From the NCBI GenBank assembly GCA_964520865.1, contig CAZFOY010000003.1, positions 1 to 64,000 of the forward strand: a DNA stretch of 64,000 bases, in the 5' to 3' direction. A model generated the notes under the pieces. It saw nothing but the letters and a program-made list of their open reading frames with translations. It ran no database searches and had not been told where the DNA came from. Shown piece after piece: positions 35,554 through 43,770 of this stretch. How positions within the stretch are numbered: position 1 is the stretch's first letter; each line of letters starts with the position of its first letter. The DNA comes from CAVQCT01 sp964520865. GTDB taxonomy: Bacteria > Zixibacteria > MSB-5A5 > GN15 > FEB-12. The translations under genes and the position numbers were made by a program.

Positions 35554-36470
35554 CAGTATTTCCTTACCTTTCCGATGAGATCGTTCACGGAGCCGAGTTT
35601 CATTCGTTCAAGGTACTGCCCGAGATCCTCGGCAATCTTCACCGGGGCATCGGGTTGAATGAACAAGGCCGTTCCGATCTGCACCGCGGTGGCGCCGGAC
35701 AGCAAGAACTCTACGACATCATTCGCGTTGCTGATACCACCGATGCCGATGATCGGGAGTTTACAGGCCGAATAGACCGCGTTCACCATCGCCAGGGCGA
35801 TCGGCTTGACGGCCGGTCCGGTCAACCCGCCTTTGTTGTTGGTCAGGCGGGGGCGCCAGGTTTCTATATCGATCGAAGTTCCTATGAGTGAATTTATCAG
35901 TGAGAACGCATCGGCTCCTCCCTGTTCGGCAGCCTTGGCGATTTCAACGATTGAGGTAACATTGGGCGACAGCTTCGCGATCAGCGGACGTGAGAATACT
36001 TTCTTGACCGCTTCGATCGCCTTCTGTGTCATCTGCGGATGCGCTCCGAACTCAAGTCCGCCTTCGCTGACATTCGGGCAGCTGATATTCAGCTCGATCA
36101 TGTCCACCCGTTCGCAATCGTTCAACCGCGAACAAACCTCGACATATTCCTCGAGTTTGGAGCCGGCGACATTGACGATCACTTTTGTTTCCTGCTTCTC
36201 CAGGAACGGCAATTTCTCTTTGATGAACTTGTCGATGCCGACATTCGCCAGTCCGATGGCATTCAACATCCCGGAGGATACTTCGGCCGTGCGCGGCGGC
36301 GGATGTCCAAGCCGGGGGTTGAGGGTAATCGATTTCGTCACCAGCGCCCCGAGTTTTGACAGCGGAAAGATCTCCGCCAACTCTTCGCCATAGCCACAGC
36401 AGCCTGAAGCGGTCATAATCGGGGTGGCAAACTCGACACCTGCGATCTTGACTTTGATGTCAGGAGTCAT
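35553..36470 (-). CDS. pyrD: Dihydroorotate dehydrogenase B, catalytic subunit
   Basis: A 305-residue class 1B enzyme. FMN and substrate motifs are ASGCCGYGEE, IELNISCPNVSEGG with the class 1 catalytic Cys, IAKLSPN, and IIGIGGISNANDVVEFLLSGA. Oxidises dihydroorotate to orotate in pyrimidine synthesis; class 1B works with PyrK, which is the adjacent upstream gene. Both ends overlap neighbours (pyrK by 4 nt, pyrF by 1 nt). Confidence 0.95.
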   Translation of the reverse strand: MTPDIKVKIAGVEFATPIMTASGCCGYGEELAEIFPLSKLGALVTKSITLNPRLGHPPPRTAEVSSGMLNAIGLANVGIDKFIKEKLPFLEKQETKVIVNVAGSKLEEYVEVCSRLNDCERVDMIELNISCPNVSEGGLEFGAHPQMTQKAIEAVKKVFSRPLIAKLSPNVTSIVEIAKAAEQGGADAFSLINSLIGTSIDIETWRPRLTNNKGGLTGPAVKPIALAMVNAVYSACKLPIIGIGGISNANDVVEFLLSGATAVQIGTALFIQPDAPVKIAEDLGQYLERMKLGSVNDLIGKVRKY

Positions 36471-37261
36471 AACACTACCTCACCGATCTCAAACACCGGA
36501 CCCTCGCAACATACCCGCGCATGTCCTCCCTTGGTCAACGGGACTACGCATCCGAGACAGATACCGATTCCACACGGCATCGGAGCTTCCAGCGAAATCT
36601 GTCCCGGAATTCCCAGCTTGACGCCGAGATCGTTCGTGGCCCGGAGCATTCCTTCGGGTCCGCAGCCAAAAATTCTCAACTGGTCCCCATGGTGAGAGTT
36701 TATAAACTGCTCCGCCGGCGCTGTGACCAGACCGGTCTGCCCGAGGGAGCCGTCCTCGGTGACGGGATGGAAGTTTACGCCGGTGTCGCGGATTCTGGGG
36801 ACCTCGATGATGTCACCCGATGACTTGCCGCCGTAGAAGAACTCGATCTTTTTCGGATCGTAACCGGCATTCACAAGTTGAGTCGCCAGGTAGAGCAGCG
36901 GCGGGAAGCCGACACCGCCGGCTATCATGATCAGATGTTCGTCCTTGCCCGGGAATGCGAACGGTACACCCAACGGCCCGAGGATATTCACCCGGTCGTT
37001 TTCGCGCAGCTTGCCCATCAGCCGGGTCCCTCGGCCGAAAACCTTGAAGATTATCTCCAGCTGGTCGTCTTCGGCAGACGCCGAGGCAACCGACATCGGT
37101 CGACGAAAGAAAATATCGGTAGAGGGAAGTTGTACGTGAACAAAATGGCCGGGTGCGCATTCTCCGGCTCTGGGGTAGTTCTGAAAAGTCAGCGAGAAGT
37201 AATCATTTTTGAGATCACGTTTTTTTAGTAGATAGCTGTCTTCACATGTAGGCTTCTTCAT
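36467..37261 (-). CDS. pyrK: Dihydroorotate dehydrogenase electron-transfer subunit
   Basis: A 264-residue ferredoxin reductase-like protein. FAD site FFRRPMSVA, NAD-binding IMIAGGVGFPPLLYLA, GCGPEGML, and the C-terminal [2Fe-2S] cysteines in PCGIGICLGCVVPL then RVCCEG. It passes electrons from PyrD to NAD+. Its ATG lies 4 nt inside the upstream TPR/TonB gene, an unusual partner for a pyrimidine operon. Confidence 0.95.
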   Translation of the reverse strand: MKKPTCEDSYLLKKRDLKNDYFSLTFQNYPRAGECAPGHFVHVQLPSTDIFFRRPMSVASASAEDDQLEIIFKVFGRGTRLMGKLRENDRVNILGPLGVPFAFPGKDEHLIMIAGGVGFPPLLYLATQLVNAGYDPKKIEFFYGGKSSGDIIEVPRIRDTGVNFHPVTEDGSLGQTGLVTAPAEQFINSHHGDQLRIFGCGPEGMLRATNDLGVKLGIPGQISLEAPMPCGIGICLGCVVPLTKGGHARVCCEGPVFEIGEVVL

Positions 37262-39381
37262 CGAAGAAAATCCGGAAGTCTCACTTTAAATATATACACG
37301 AACCACTTGCCCTGCATCCTGGAATCCAGGCGAAGCGGGTCGAACGTCATAGACGCCACGGCTTTTTCTGCTTCGTCGTTAATGGCTTCGTTTTCGGACC
37401 TTATTTTCAGAACATGATCTACAACTTCCCCGGAAAAATCAAGGAAGATTTGAAAATAAAGGTCCCCCTCCCACTTGGATCGATACGCTTCCGTGGGATA
37501 CACAAAGGTGTCCAGGGTCTGGATCGGCTGGAGCGGCATGAGGATACACGTGTCGCCATTGGGCGATATGTACGCCGCCTTCAACGGATCGATATAAGTG
37601 GTGGTGTCGGCGTTTGCCGCCGCACCTCCTGAAGTGGTCTGGTCCCCTTCTTCCCCTGCCTGCGCAAGTTCTCCGCTGCCAGTGGTGTCCTGTTGTTGCT
37701 GCTCCTGGGGACGCCGAGGGGTACTGCCCATCCGCCTTCGCGCCTCATCCGCCCATTGGGTGCCCGGGAAAGAGTCTATGAACTCGGTGTACGCCTGAAC
37801 CACCGAGGAATCCCCCGGGCTCTGATAGTTCTCGGTCAGCCAGATCAGGCTGAACCTCGCCTGCAGGTAATACTTTGAATCAGGAAAATGGTCAACCACG
37901 TACTGATAATAGTACCTTGCTGAATCCGGCAGCGTGTCCGCGATGATATAATCCTCGGCCTTGTCGAGATAGACCTTTGCGTAACCGGTGTCGGCGGGCG
38001 TCCCTTTCAATCCAAGCAGATCGATCACCTGCTCGGCATAATCCGAGTGCGGATAGCGTTGATAGTCAAGGTGCAGTATCGAATCTGCAGCCGTGGTGTC
38101 CCCCTTGTTGTCTTTGTACATCTGTGACAACGCAATCATCGCCTTGGGTGCGATCTCCGCATTCGGAAATGAGTCGATAAGATACTGCATTTCTATCATC
38201 GCCGTATCCGGCTTGTTCAGACTGAACCAGTATAGTTCGGCAAGTTGATATTGAGTCTCCCCCGCCTGATTGATGACGTCCTGGGTTGCGGTGGAGTCGA
38301 TGACGGAAGTATGGGCAAAGGTCGCCAGTTTCCCGATATCCGAGGATCTTTGCAGCGCGTCTTTGCCGTAGTCCGACGATCGATTTGCTTCGACCGCCTT
38401 GTCGTAGTACTGCTTGGCCTCGTCGAGTTTGTCGTAGTCGAATTGATAGATCAACCCGAGCTTGTAGTAAGCTTCGCAGGCGTATTTCTTGTTCACCGCC
38501 GTCTCGCCGACATCCCGATAGATGTTTTCGGCCTGATCGATATCTTCGTTGTATTCATCCCCCTCCGCAACCTTCAATTTCAACACGCTCAATGAATCAA
38601 AATACAGCTCGTCGCTCATCAACGTGTTGAGATAATCGATCCCCTGACGAATCTTCATCAAGCGGAAAGCCGAACTCGCCGCCTGAAAGAGGGCGTGGTA
38701 TTTGTCGTCCTTGTCCGGCTTCATACCAAGAATCTGCAGATATGCACTCTGGGCGTCGGCGAATCGATACAGGTTGAAGTCGCCGTCGGCAATAAACCTC
38801 TGCGCGACTTTCTTTTCCTCATCGTTCCCGAGCGAGTCACGAACGGCGAGAAAGTACGGCAGGGCAAGTTTGTAGTCTTTGTTGTCGAAATGATAAGTCC
38901 CCAGCGCCATGGCTGCCTCGGACTTGAATTCCTTACGCGTCTTGCTGTTGAAGACCGACTGAAACTGCTCCATCGCCCCCGATTCATCCAGCAGCTTCAA
39001 TTTCGTCTTTGCGAGGTACACTTCTGACTCAGGAACGTATTTTGACTTGGGGTAGTTGGCCAGGATCTCGCGAAACCGACGTTCCGCCTTGGAATATTTC
39101 TGCGTATAGTAGTAGGAAACACCAAGGACAAAGAGCGCATCGTCGAAATACTTCGAGTTGGGGTAATTCTCCACGACCTTTAGTGACTTCTCGATTGCCA
39201 CGTTGTATTGGGAAGTGTTGACCCGGACGTTGCTGTATTGACTGGCTTTGCGGCTCTTCTCTGCGTCATTGAACGCCTTCTTGGCGTTGTAGAAGGTATT
39301 GTAGTAGACGCAGCCGCTCAGGGCGAAGGCTACAAATACAAGCCCGAAGATTCTGGCTGTTTTACTGCGAATGAGATTCAC
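37258..39381 (-). CDS. TPR lipoprotein with C-terminal TonB-like domain
   Basis: A 707-residue protein. The lipoprotein signal ends in FVAFALSGC (Cys24), followed by YYNTFYNAKKAF. Residues ~55-560 are tandem TPR units with recurring YPxSKY/FPxS ends (YPNSKYFDDALFVLG, FPDSKYYLQARFSL), like BamD/YbgF repeats. A Gln/Thr/Gly-rich linker (~570-610) leads to a final ~85 residues resembling the TonB C-terminal domain: YPTEAYRSKWEGDLYFQIF, GEVVDHVLKI, and AVASMTFDPLRLD. A TonB-C fold on an outer-membrane-type lipoprotein is odd because TonB itself is inner-membrane anchored. The gene is coupled to pyrK by overlap. Confidence 0.82.
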   Translation of the reverse strand: MNLIRSKTARIFGLVFVAFALSGCVYYNTFYNAKKAFNDAEKSRKASQYSNVRVNTSQYNVAIEKSLKVVENYPNSKYFDDALFVLGVSYYYTQKYSKAERRFREILANYPKSKYVPESEVYLAKTKLKLLDESGAMEQFQSVFNSKTRKEFKSEAAMALGTYHFDNKDYKLALPYFLAVRDSLGNDEEKKVAQRFIADGDFNLYRFADAQSAYLQILGMKPDKDDKYHALFQAASSAFRLMKIRQGIDYLNTLMSDELYFDSLSVLKLKVAEGDEYNEDIDQAENIYRDVGETAVNKKYACEAYYKLGLIYQFDYDKLDEAKQYYDKAVEANRSSDYGKDALQRSSDIGKLATFAHTSVIDSTATQDVINQAGETQYQLAELYWFSLNKPDTAMIEMQYLIDSFPNAEIAPKAMIALSQMYKDNKGDTTAADSILHLDYQRYPHSDYAEQVIDLLGLKGTPADTGYAKVYLDKAEDYIIADTLPDSARYYYQYVVDHFPDSKYYLQARFSLIWLTENYQSPGDSSVVQAYTEFIDSFPGTQWADEARRRMGSTPRRPQEQQQQDTTGSGELAQAGEEGDQTTSGGAAANADTTTYIDPLKAAYISPNGDTCILMPLQPIQTLDTFVYPTEAYRSKWEGDLYFQIFLDFSGEVVDHVLKIRSENEAINDEAEKAVASMTFDPLRLDSRMQGKWFVYIFKVRLPDFLR

Positions 39382-39456
39382 CGAAGTCTACTACCTGTCA
39401 TATAGGGTTCCCTTACCTTATACTGCATCGTGAGATACCGGTTGCACCGCCACAAG

Positions 39457-40203
39457 TTACCCATTCTCCTTGATTTGCCGGACCAATTCGGGCAGGAACT
39501 CACCTGCTGAAGCGGCAAATCTGTAATCGGCCAGCGGTGACAGCGGAGTTTCCTCGATATTCACCTCCACGACCGTCGCTCCGTGCCGCTTGGCGGTCTG
39601 GGGCAGGGAGGCAGCCGGATGAACTACTGCCGAAGTCCCTACGACAAGAAACACGTCGGCTCGCTCACTTTCCAGAAATGCCCGATCGATCAGTTTCGGA
39701 TTAAGCATCTCTCCGAACCAGACGACGTCCGGCCGGATTCTTCCGCCACAAAGGATACAGGCAGGGATATTATCCGGGTCGATCTCAGCCGTGCCGGTGT
39801 ATGGGCGATCACACTCGACGCACTTGTTATGATGGATGTTGCCGTGCAGCTCGAGGATCGTTTCCGTTTCGGCGGAACGGTGAAGACCGTCGACATTCTG
39901 GGTAATAAGCACGAAATGCTCACAGAGTTTCTCAAGCTCGGTCAGGGCGAAATGCCCCGCGTTCGGCTTGACGTTCTTTATCAGGTCACGTCGCCAGTTA
40001 TACCATTCCCAGACCAGTCGGGAGTTGGCAACAAATGCTTCCATAGTAGCCAGTTCTTCAGCCCGGAATTTTCTCCAAAGCCCTTCCTCGCCACGAAAGG
40101 TAGGCACGCCTGACTCGGCTGAAATGCCGGCTCCCGTCAAAACGACACAGTTCACCGAACGTCGAATCTGTTCGGCAAGATGTCGGAGCCCTTCCTGATC
40201 CAT
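39457..40203 (-). CDS. cobB: Sirtuin NAD-dependent protein deacylase, class III
   Basis: A 248-residue SIR2 protein. NAD site TGAGISAESGVPTFRG (23-38), TQNVDGLH (101-108), catalytic His120 in LELHGNIHHNKC, zinc ligands C128, C131, C149, C152. Y68-x2-R71 (WYNWRRD) is the class III signature that in SIRT5 and E. coli CobB recognises succinyl- and malonyl-lysine, so desuccinylase activity is likely. Stands alone in its direction between the TPR gene and the MCE gene. Confidence 0.92.
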   Translation of the reverse strand: MDQEGLRHLAEQIRRSVNCVVLTGAGISAESGVPTFRGEEGLWRKFRAEELATMEAFVANSRLVWEWYNWRRDLIKNVKPNAGHFALTELEKLCEHFVLITQNVDGLHRSAETETILELHGNIHHNKCVECDRPYTGTAEIDPDNIPACILCGGRIRPDVVWFGEMLNPKLIDRAFLESERADVFLVVGTSAVVHPAASLPQTAKRHGATVVEVNIEETPLSPLADYRFAASAGEFLPELVRQIKENG

Positions 40204-40258
40204 GAGCGTATGATATCACCCGGAGGATGAAAAGACAAAATAAATCTGGACCGGAAGG

Positions 40259-41161
40259 TCAGAACAACTCGACCTTCAAGTTTATGTATTTTCTGGGGTT
40301 AGCCCGAATATCCGAAACCAGCGCGTCGATGTTGTCGGCGGTGCGTCGAAGGTCATCGTACAACCTTCGATCTTCCATCATCAACTGCAATGAACCCTCC
40401 GGATTGTTGAGGTCGTCAGCGAACTGACGGAAGGCCGTGGCCAAACTATCGAGCCGGTTGACGAAATGATCCAGCTTGTAGGTTACCCGATCCATACGCA
40501 CCGAAGCTGAGTCCACGCGCGAGGCGTTGTCGCTCAGGAGACGCTTGATATCTCTGGAAGCATAATAGAAGTTGTCGGCTGTCTGATCCATCTTCGACTG
40601 ATTCCGACTCAAATACCCCGACAACTGAACCGATACTTTTTCGATATTCGAAAGGGTATTGTCGATTCTGGCAAGATTTGAATCGGACCCGAAAGTGGTC
40701 TTAAACGTATGGACGAAACTTCGAATCTCCTGAATCATATCTCCGAGGATCCCGAGAACGTCGGGCAGACCGGTATCGTACTTGCCGATTACCGTGTCGG
40801 CATGATTGAACGGGATTGAGTCGGTGCCGGGGTTGATCGCGATGAACCTTTCCCCCATCAGCCCGAGGTTCTTGATGAGAAATGTGGCATCGTCCTTCAG
40901 GATCACGCCGCGATCGAGGAGAATTTCCACCACCACGCCCCGGTCGTTGAGGGCGAGATCGTTCACCTTCCCTGACCTTACACCGTGAACAGTAACTCTG
41001 TCTCCTACCGCGAGCGTGCCGACATCGGCAAAGCGGACGAAGACCTTTTGCGAGTTCTGCTCCAGCTGATAGCCCTGGAGCCAGAAGAGCGATCCGGCCA
41101 AAATCACCAGTCCGAGGAGAATAACTACCCCGACTCGGAATTCGATGTTCTTAGCTGCCAT
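40259..41161 (-). CDS. MCE/MlaD-type lipid-transport protein
   Basis: A 300-residue protein with one N-terminal membrane helix (VGVVILLGLVILAGSLFWLQGY) and one MCE domain at ~35-115 (VFVRFADVGTLAVGDRVTVHGVRSGKV, LMGERFIAINPG). The rest is a long predicted coiled helix. Family role: substrate-binding part of an ABC lipid-trafficking system across the periplasm. The usual MlaE permease and MlaF ATPase genes are not adjacent. It follows rsgA by 55 nt on the same strand. Confidence 0.87.
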   Translation of the reverse strand: MAAKNIEFRVGVVILLGLVILAGSLFWLQGYQLEQNSQKVFVRFADVGTLAVGDRVTVHGVRSGKVNDLALNDRGVVVEILLDRGVILKDDATFLIKNLGLMGERFIAINPGTDSIPFNHADTVIGKYDTGLPDVLGILGDMIQEIRSFVHTFKTTFGSDSNLARIDNTLSNIEKVSVQLSGYLSRNQSKMDQTADNFYYASRDIKRLLSDNASRVDSASVRMDRVTYKLDHFVNRLDSLATAFRQFADDLNNPEGSLQLMMEDRRLYDDLRRTADNIDALVSDIRANPRKYINLKVELF

Positions 41162-41216
41162 ATGGGTTACTTATCGGTAACTTGTTACCATTTCTTAAAT
41201 TAACAACAAACAATAC

Positions 41217-42131
41217 TTACAGGGTTTCCGCAATCGCACAATAGTTTTCATAACGAAAGGCCGCGATTACACCCTCGCTAACTGCTTCTTTTACAGCACA
41301 ATCCGGCTCGTGAATATGTGTGCAGGTAGAAAAACGGCACTCCGCCAGATACGGTTCGAATTCCGGGTAGTAGTGGGGCAGGTCCTCCGGAAGTACTTTG
41401 TTGAGTCCGAGGACCTTGAGACCGGGAGAATCCACAATAAATCCGCCGGTCGGGAGTTCATACAGTTCGATCGAAGTTGTAGCGTGCGTGCCTCGGTCGC
41501 TGTAGGCCGACACCGCCTTGGTCTTAAGACCGAGTCCCGGTATCAGCTGGTTGAGAAGCGAAGATTTCCCGACGCCGGAGTGGCCGACGAAGATAGTTCG
41601 ATGACCGTTGAGATTCTTTCGAAGTTCGTCCAGGCCGGAACCGGACTTGGCCGAAACCAGAAAGACCTGGTAGTCAAGCGATCGATACGTCTCGACAATC
41701 TGCTCAAGATCACCGGTCGGCTTGAGATCGACTTTATTGACAATGACGAATGGGGCCATATTGCCGGAAAGCGCGGAGATGATGAACCGATCGATCAGTC
41801 CGGTTTTCAGTTCAGGTGATCTTATCGAGACGACAATCGCGAGACGGTCGATATTGGCCGCAATAACCTGAATGCGGCCTTCCATTCCCTTGGCGGGACG
41901 GGCAAACCGGCTCTGGCGCGGGAGAACCTTCTCGATCGTTCCCCGGTTGTCATCACTGAGGCTGAAGAGGACGTTGTCCCCCACCGCAACCGGCGTCACC
42001 GCGTCGCTCTCGGTTTTCACTTTTTGTCTGATCTCGCACTTCATCCGGGTTCCGTCTTCCGACCGGACCTCGAACAACCGTCCTCTGGTGGCGACAACAA
42101 TTCCCTGTTTATGTCGACTCATCATCGACAA
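41217..42131 (-). CDS. rsgA: Ribosome small-subunit biogenesis GTPase RsgA
   Basis: A 304-residue circularly permuted GTPase. An OB-fold N-terminus (GIVVATRGRLFEVRS) precedes G4 NKVD, G5 SAKSGSG, then G1 GHSGVGKSSL and G3 DSPG, which is the permuted order unique to the YjeQ/RsgA group. The C-terminal zinc knuckle is CRFSTCTHIHEPDC. It matures the 30S subunit and dissociates with GTP hydrolysis. Confidence 0.95.
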   Translation of the reverse strand: MSMMSRHKQGIVVATRGRLFEVRSEDGTRMKCEIRQKVKTESDAVTPVAVGDNVLFSLSDDNRGTIEKVLPRQSRFARPAKGMEGRIQVIAANIDRLAIVVSIRSPELKTGLIDRFIISALSGNMAPFVIVNKVDLKPTGDLEQIVETYRSLDYQVFLVSAKSGSGLDELRKNLNGHRTIFVGHSGVGKSSLLNQLIPGLGLKTKAVSAYSDRGTHATTSIELYELPTGGFIVDSPGLKVLGLNKVLPEDLPHYYPEFEPYLAECRFSTCTHIHEPDCAVKEAVSEGVIAAFRYENYCAIAETL

Positions 42132-42236
42132 TCTACGGCAACAGCTTCGGCCTTACAAGCTATTAGTAGCCCTCCGGCCGGGCTTAGTTTCTCATAAATT
42201 TCTGCGAATAAAAGATTTCCCCCTGAGTATCAGGAA

Positions 42237-42242
42237 TATAAT
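42237..42242 (+). promoter_or_regulatory. Candidate -10 box for the hydrolase gene
   Basis: TATAAT lies 48 nt before the ATG at 42291. The -35 side (ATTTCC or GATTTC) is poor, so this is a weak call. Confidence 0.3.
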
Positions 42243-42290
42243 TTCGGAAGATAAACACCCAAAAAACCAACGTGTAAGGGATACGGGAAA

Positions 42291-43634
42291 ATGAAATCAG
42301 TAAGGTGCTTCGGGCTTTTGATAATGGCTACATTTGCCCTCGCGACCGGGACCATGAGTGCTTCGGAAAGTGATTCTCCCCTGATTCAGCAAGCCACGCT
42401 GTTCATCAACCGGCTCGCCCAAGGTGACTATACTTCGGCGGCGTCCACATTCGACAGCACGATGTCGGCGGCCATGCCGGCCGACAAACTCAAGGAAACC
42501 TGGGAATCAATCCTGGGACAAGCCGGTTCGTTCGATTCGATCGAAAGCACGAGTTTGACGACTCAGGGCGGCTACGATGTCATCGTTGTCACCACAAAAT
42601 TCGAGAACATGCGATTAGACACGAAAGTCGTCTTCGACAAATCAGGCAAGATCGCCGGTCTCTGGTTCGCTCCTGCGGCTCCGCGGGTCGGTTACTCGCC
42701 GCCAGCCTATTCGGACAGCTCAAAATTCCACGAATTCGAAGTTAAAGTCGGCTCTGGTGAGTACGCTCTTCCCGGTACCGTCACAATGCCGAACGGATCG
42801 GGACCTTTTCCCGGAATCATATTGGTTCACGGATCGGGCCCGAACGATCGCGACGAAACGATTGGCCCGAACAAACCGTTCAAAGATATCGCCTGGGGAC
42901 TGGCGTCCCGGGGTATCGCCGTACTCAGATACGAAAAGCGTACCCGTGCATTTCCGCAGCAATTTGTCGAAAATAAGGAGAAGTTCACCGTCAAGCAGGA
43001 GACGATCGACGATGCCGCGGCGGCTGTGAAGCTTCTCGACACGACAAATGGGATCGATCACAAACAGATCTTCGTGCTGGGTCACAGTCTCGGCGGCATG
43101 CTGATTCCACGGATTGCGGAAGTAACGCCGAAAGCAGCCGGATATGTAGTGATGGCCGGCGCGGCGCGACCGCTGGGAGAGGTGGTCGTCGAACAGGTGA
43201 GGTATATTGACTCTCTCAAAGGTCCCCTGACCGATAAAGAGCTTGCAGACCTCGATAGTTTGAAAGCCCAGGTCAAGCTGACTGAGTCACCGAAGTTGAC
43301 TTTGAGCACACCGGCATCGGAACTTCCCATGGGAATCAATGCCGCCTACTGGCTTGACCTCCGCGGATATAAACCTGCCGAGGTAGCCACGAAGATCAAG
43401 AAGCCGCTCCTGGTACTTCAGGGTGGCCGAGACTATCAAGTCCCGATAAAGGACTTCGATCTTTGGAAAAAGGCACTCGGATCAGAATCGAATGCAACTT
43501 TCAAACTGTATCCTGATCTGAATCATCTGTTCATTTCGGGCACCGGACCATCGGTTCCGTCGGAGTACGATCAGCCCGGGCACGTTTCCAGGCAGGTGAT
43601 CGAGGATATGGCCGCCTGGATCAATCGCAATTGA
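42291..43634 (+). CDS. Exported alpha/beta hydrolase with N-terminal DUF3887
   Basis: A 447-residue protein. Signal peptide ~1-24 (FGLLIMATFALATGTMSA), then a DUF3887-type domain to ~residue 115 (FINRLAQGDYTSAASTFDS), then an alpha/beta hydrolase: oxyanion region VHGSGPNDRDE, nucleophile elbow GHSLGG (Ser), and the catalytic His in DLNHLF near the C-terminus. Such fusions are secreted or periplasmic esterases or peptidases of unknown substrate. Confidence 0.87.
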   Translation: MKSVRCFGLLIMATFALATGTMSASESDSPLIQQATLFINRLAQGDYTSAASTFDSTMSAAMPADKLKETWESILGQAGSFDSIESTSLTTQGGYDVIVVTTKFENMRLDTKVVFDKSGKIAGLWFAPAAPRVGYSPPAYSDSSKFHEFEVKVGSGEYALPGTVTMPNGSGPFPGIILVHGSGPNDRDETIGPNKPFKDIAWGLASRGIAVLRYEKRTRAFPQQFVENKEKFTVKQETIDDAAAAVKLLDTTNGIDHKQIFVLGHSLGGMLIPRIAEVTPKAAGYVVMAGAARPLGEVVVEQVRYIDSLKGPLTDKELADLDSLKAQVKLTESPKLTLSTPASELPMGINAAYWLDLRGYKPAEVATKIKKPLLVLQGGRDYQVPIKDFDLWKKALGSESNATFKLYPDLNHLFISGTGPSVPSEYDQPGHVSRQVIEDMAAWINRN

Positions 43635-43711
43635 ATTGACGCCGGTCGAAGTCGAGCACTAATCGCATGTAACCGACTGTCTTACGTCATGTCGTTCGGT
43701 GCAACGGGCTG

Positions 43712-43740
43712 TTGCCTTTTGGTCGAGAATTTTGTATCCT
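43712..43740 (+). promoter_or_regulatory. Candidate sigma-70-type promoter for secA
   Basis: TTGCCT (43712-43717), 17-nt spacer, TATCCT (43735-43740), about 30 nt before the first secA ATG. The hexamers are moderate matches but the spacing is right. Confidence 0.45.
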
Positions 43741-43770
43741 CTCACTGGTGAATCAGTATAACCAATTGGG

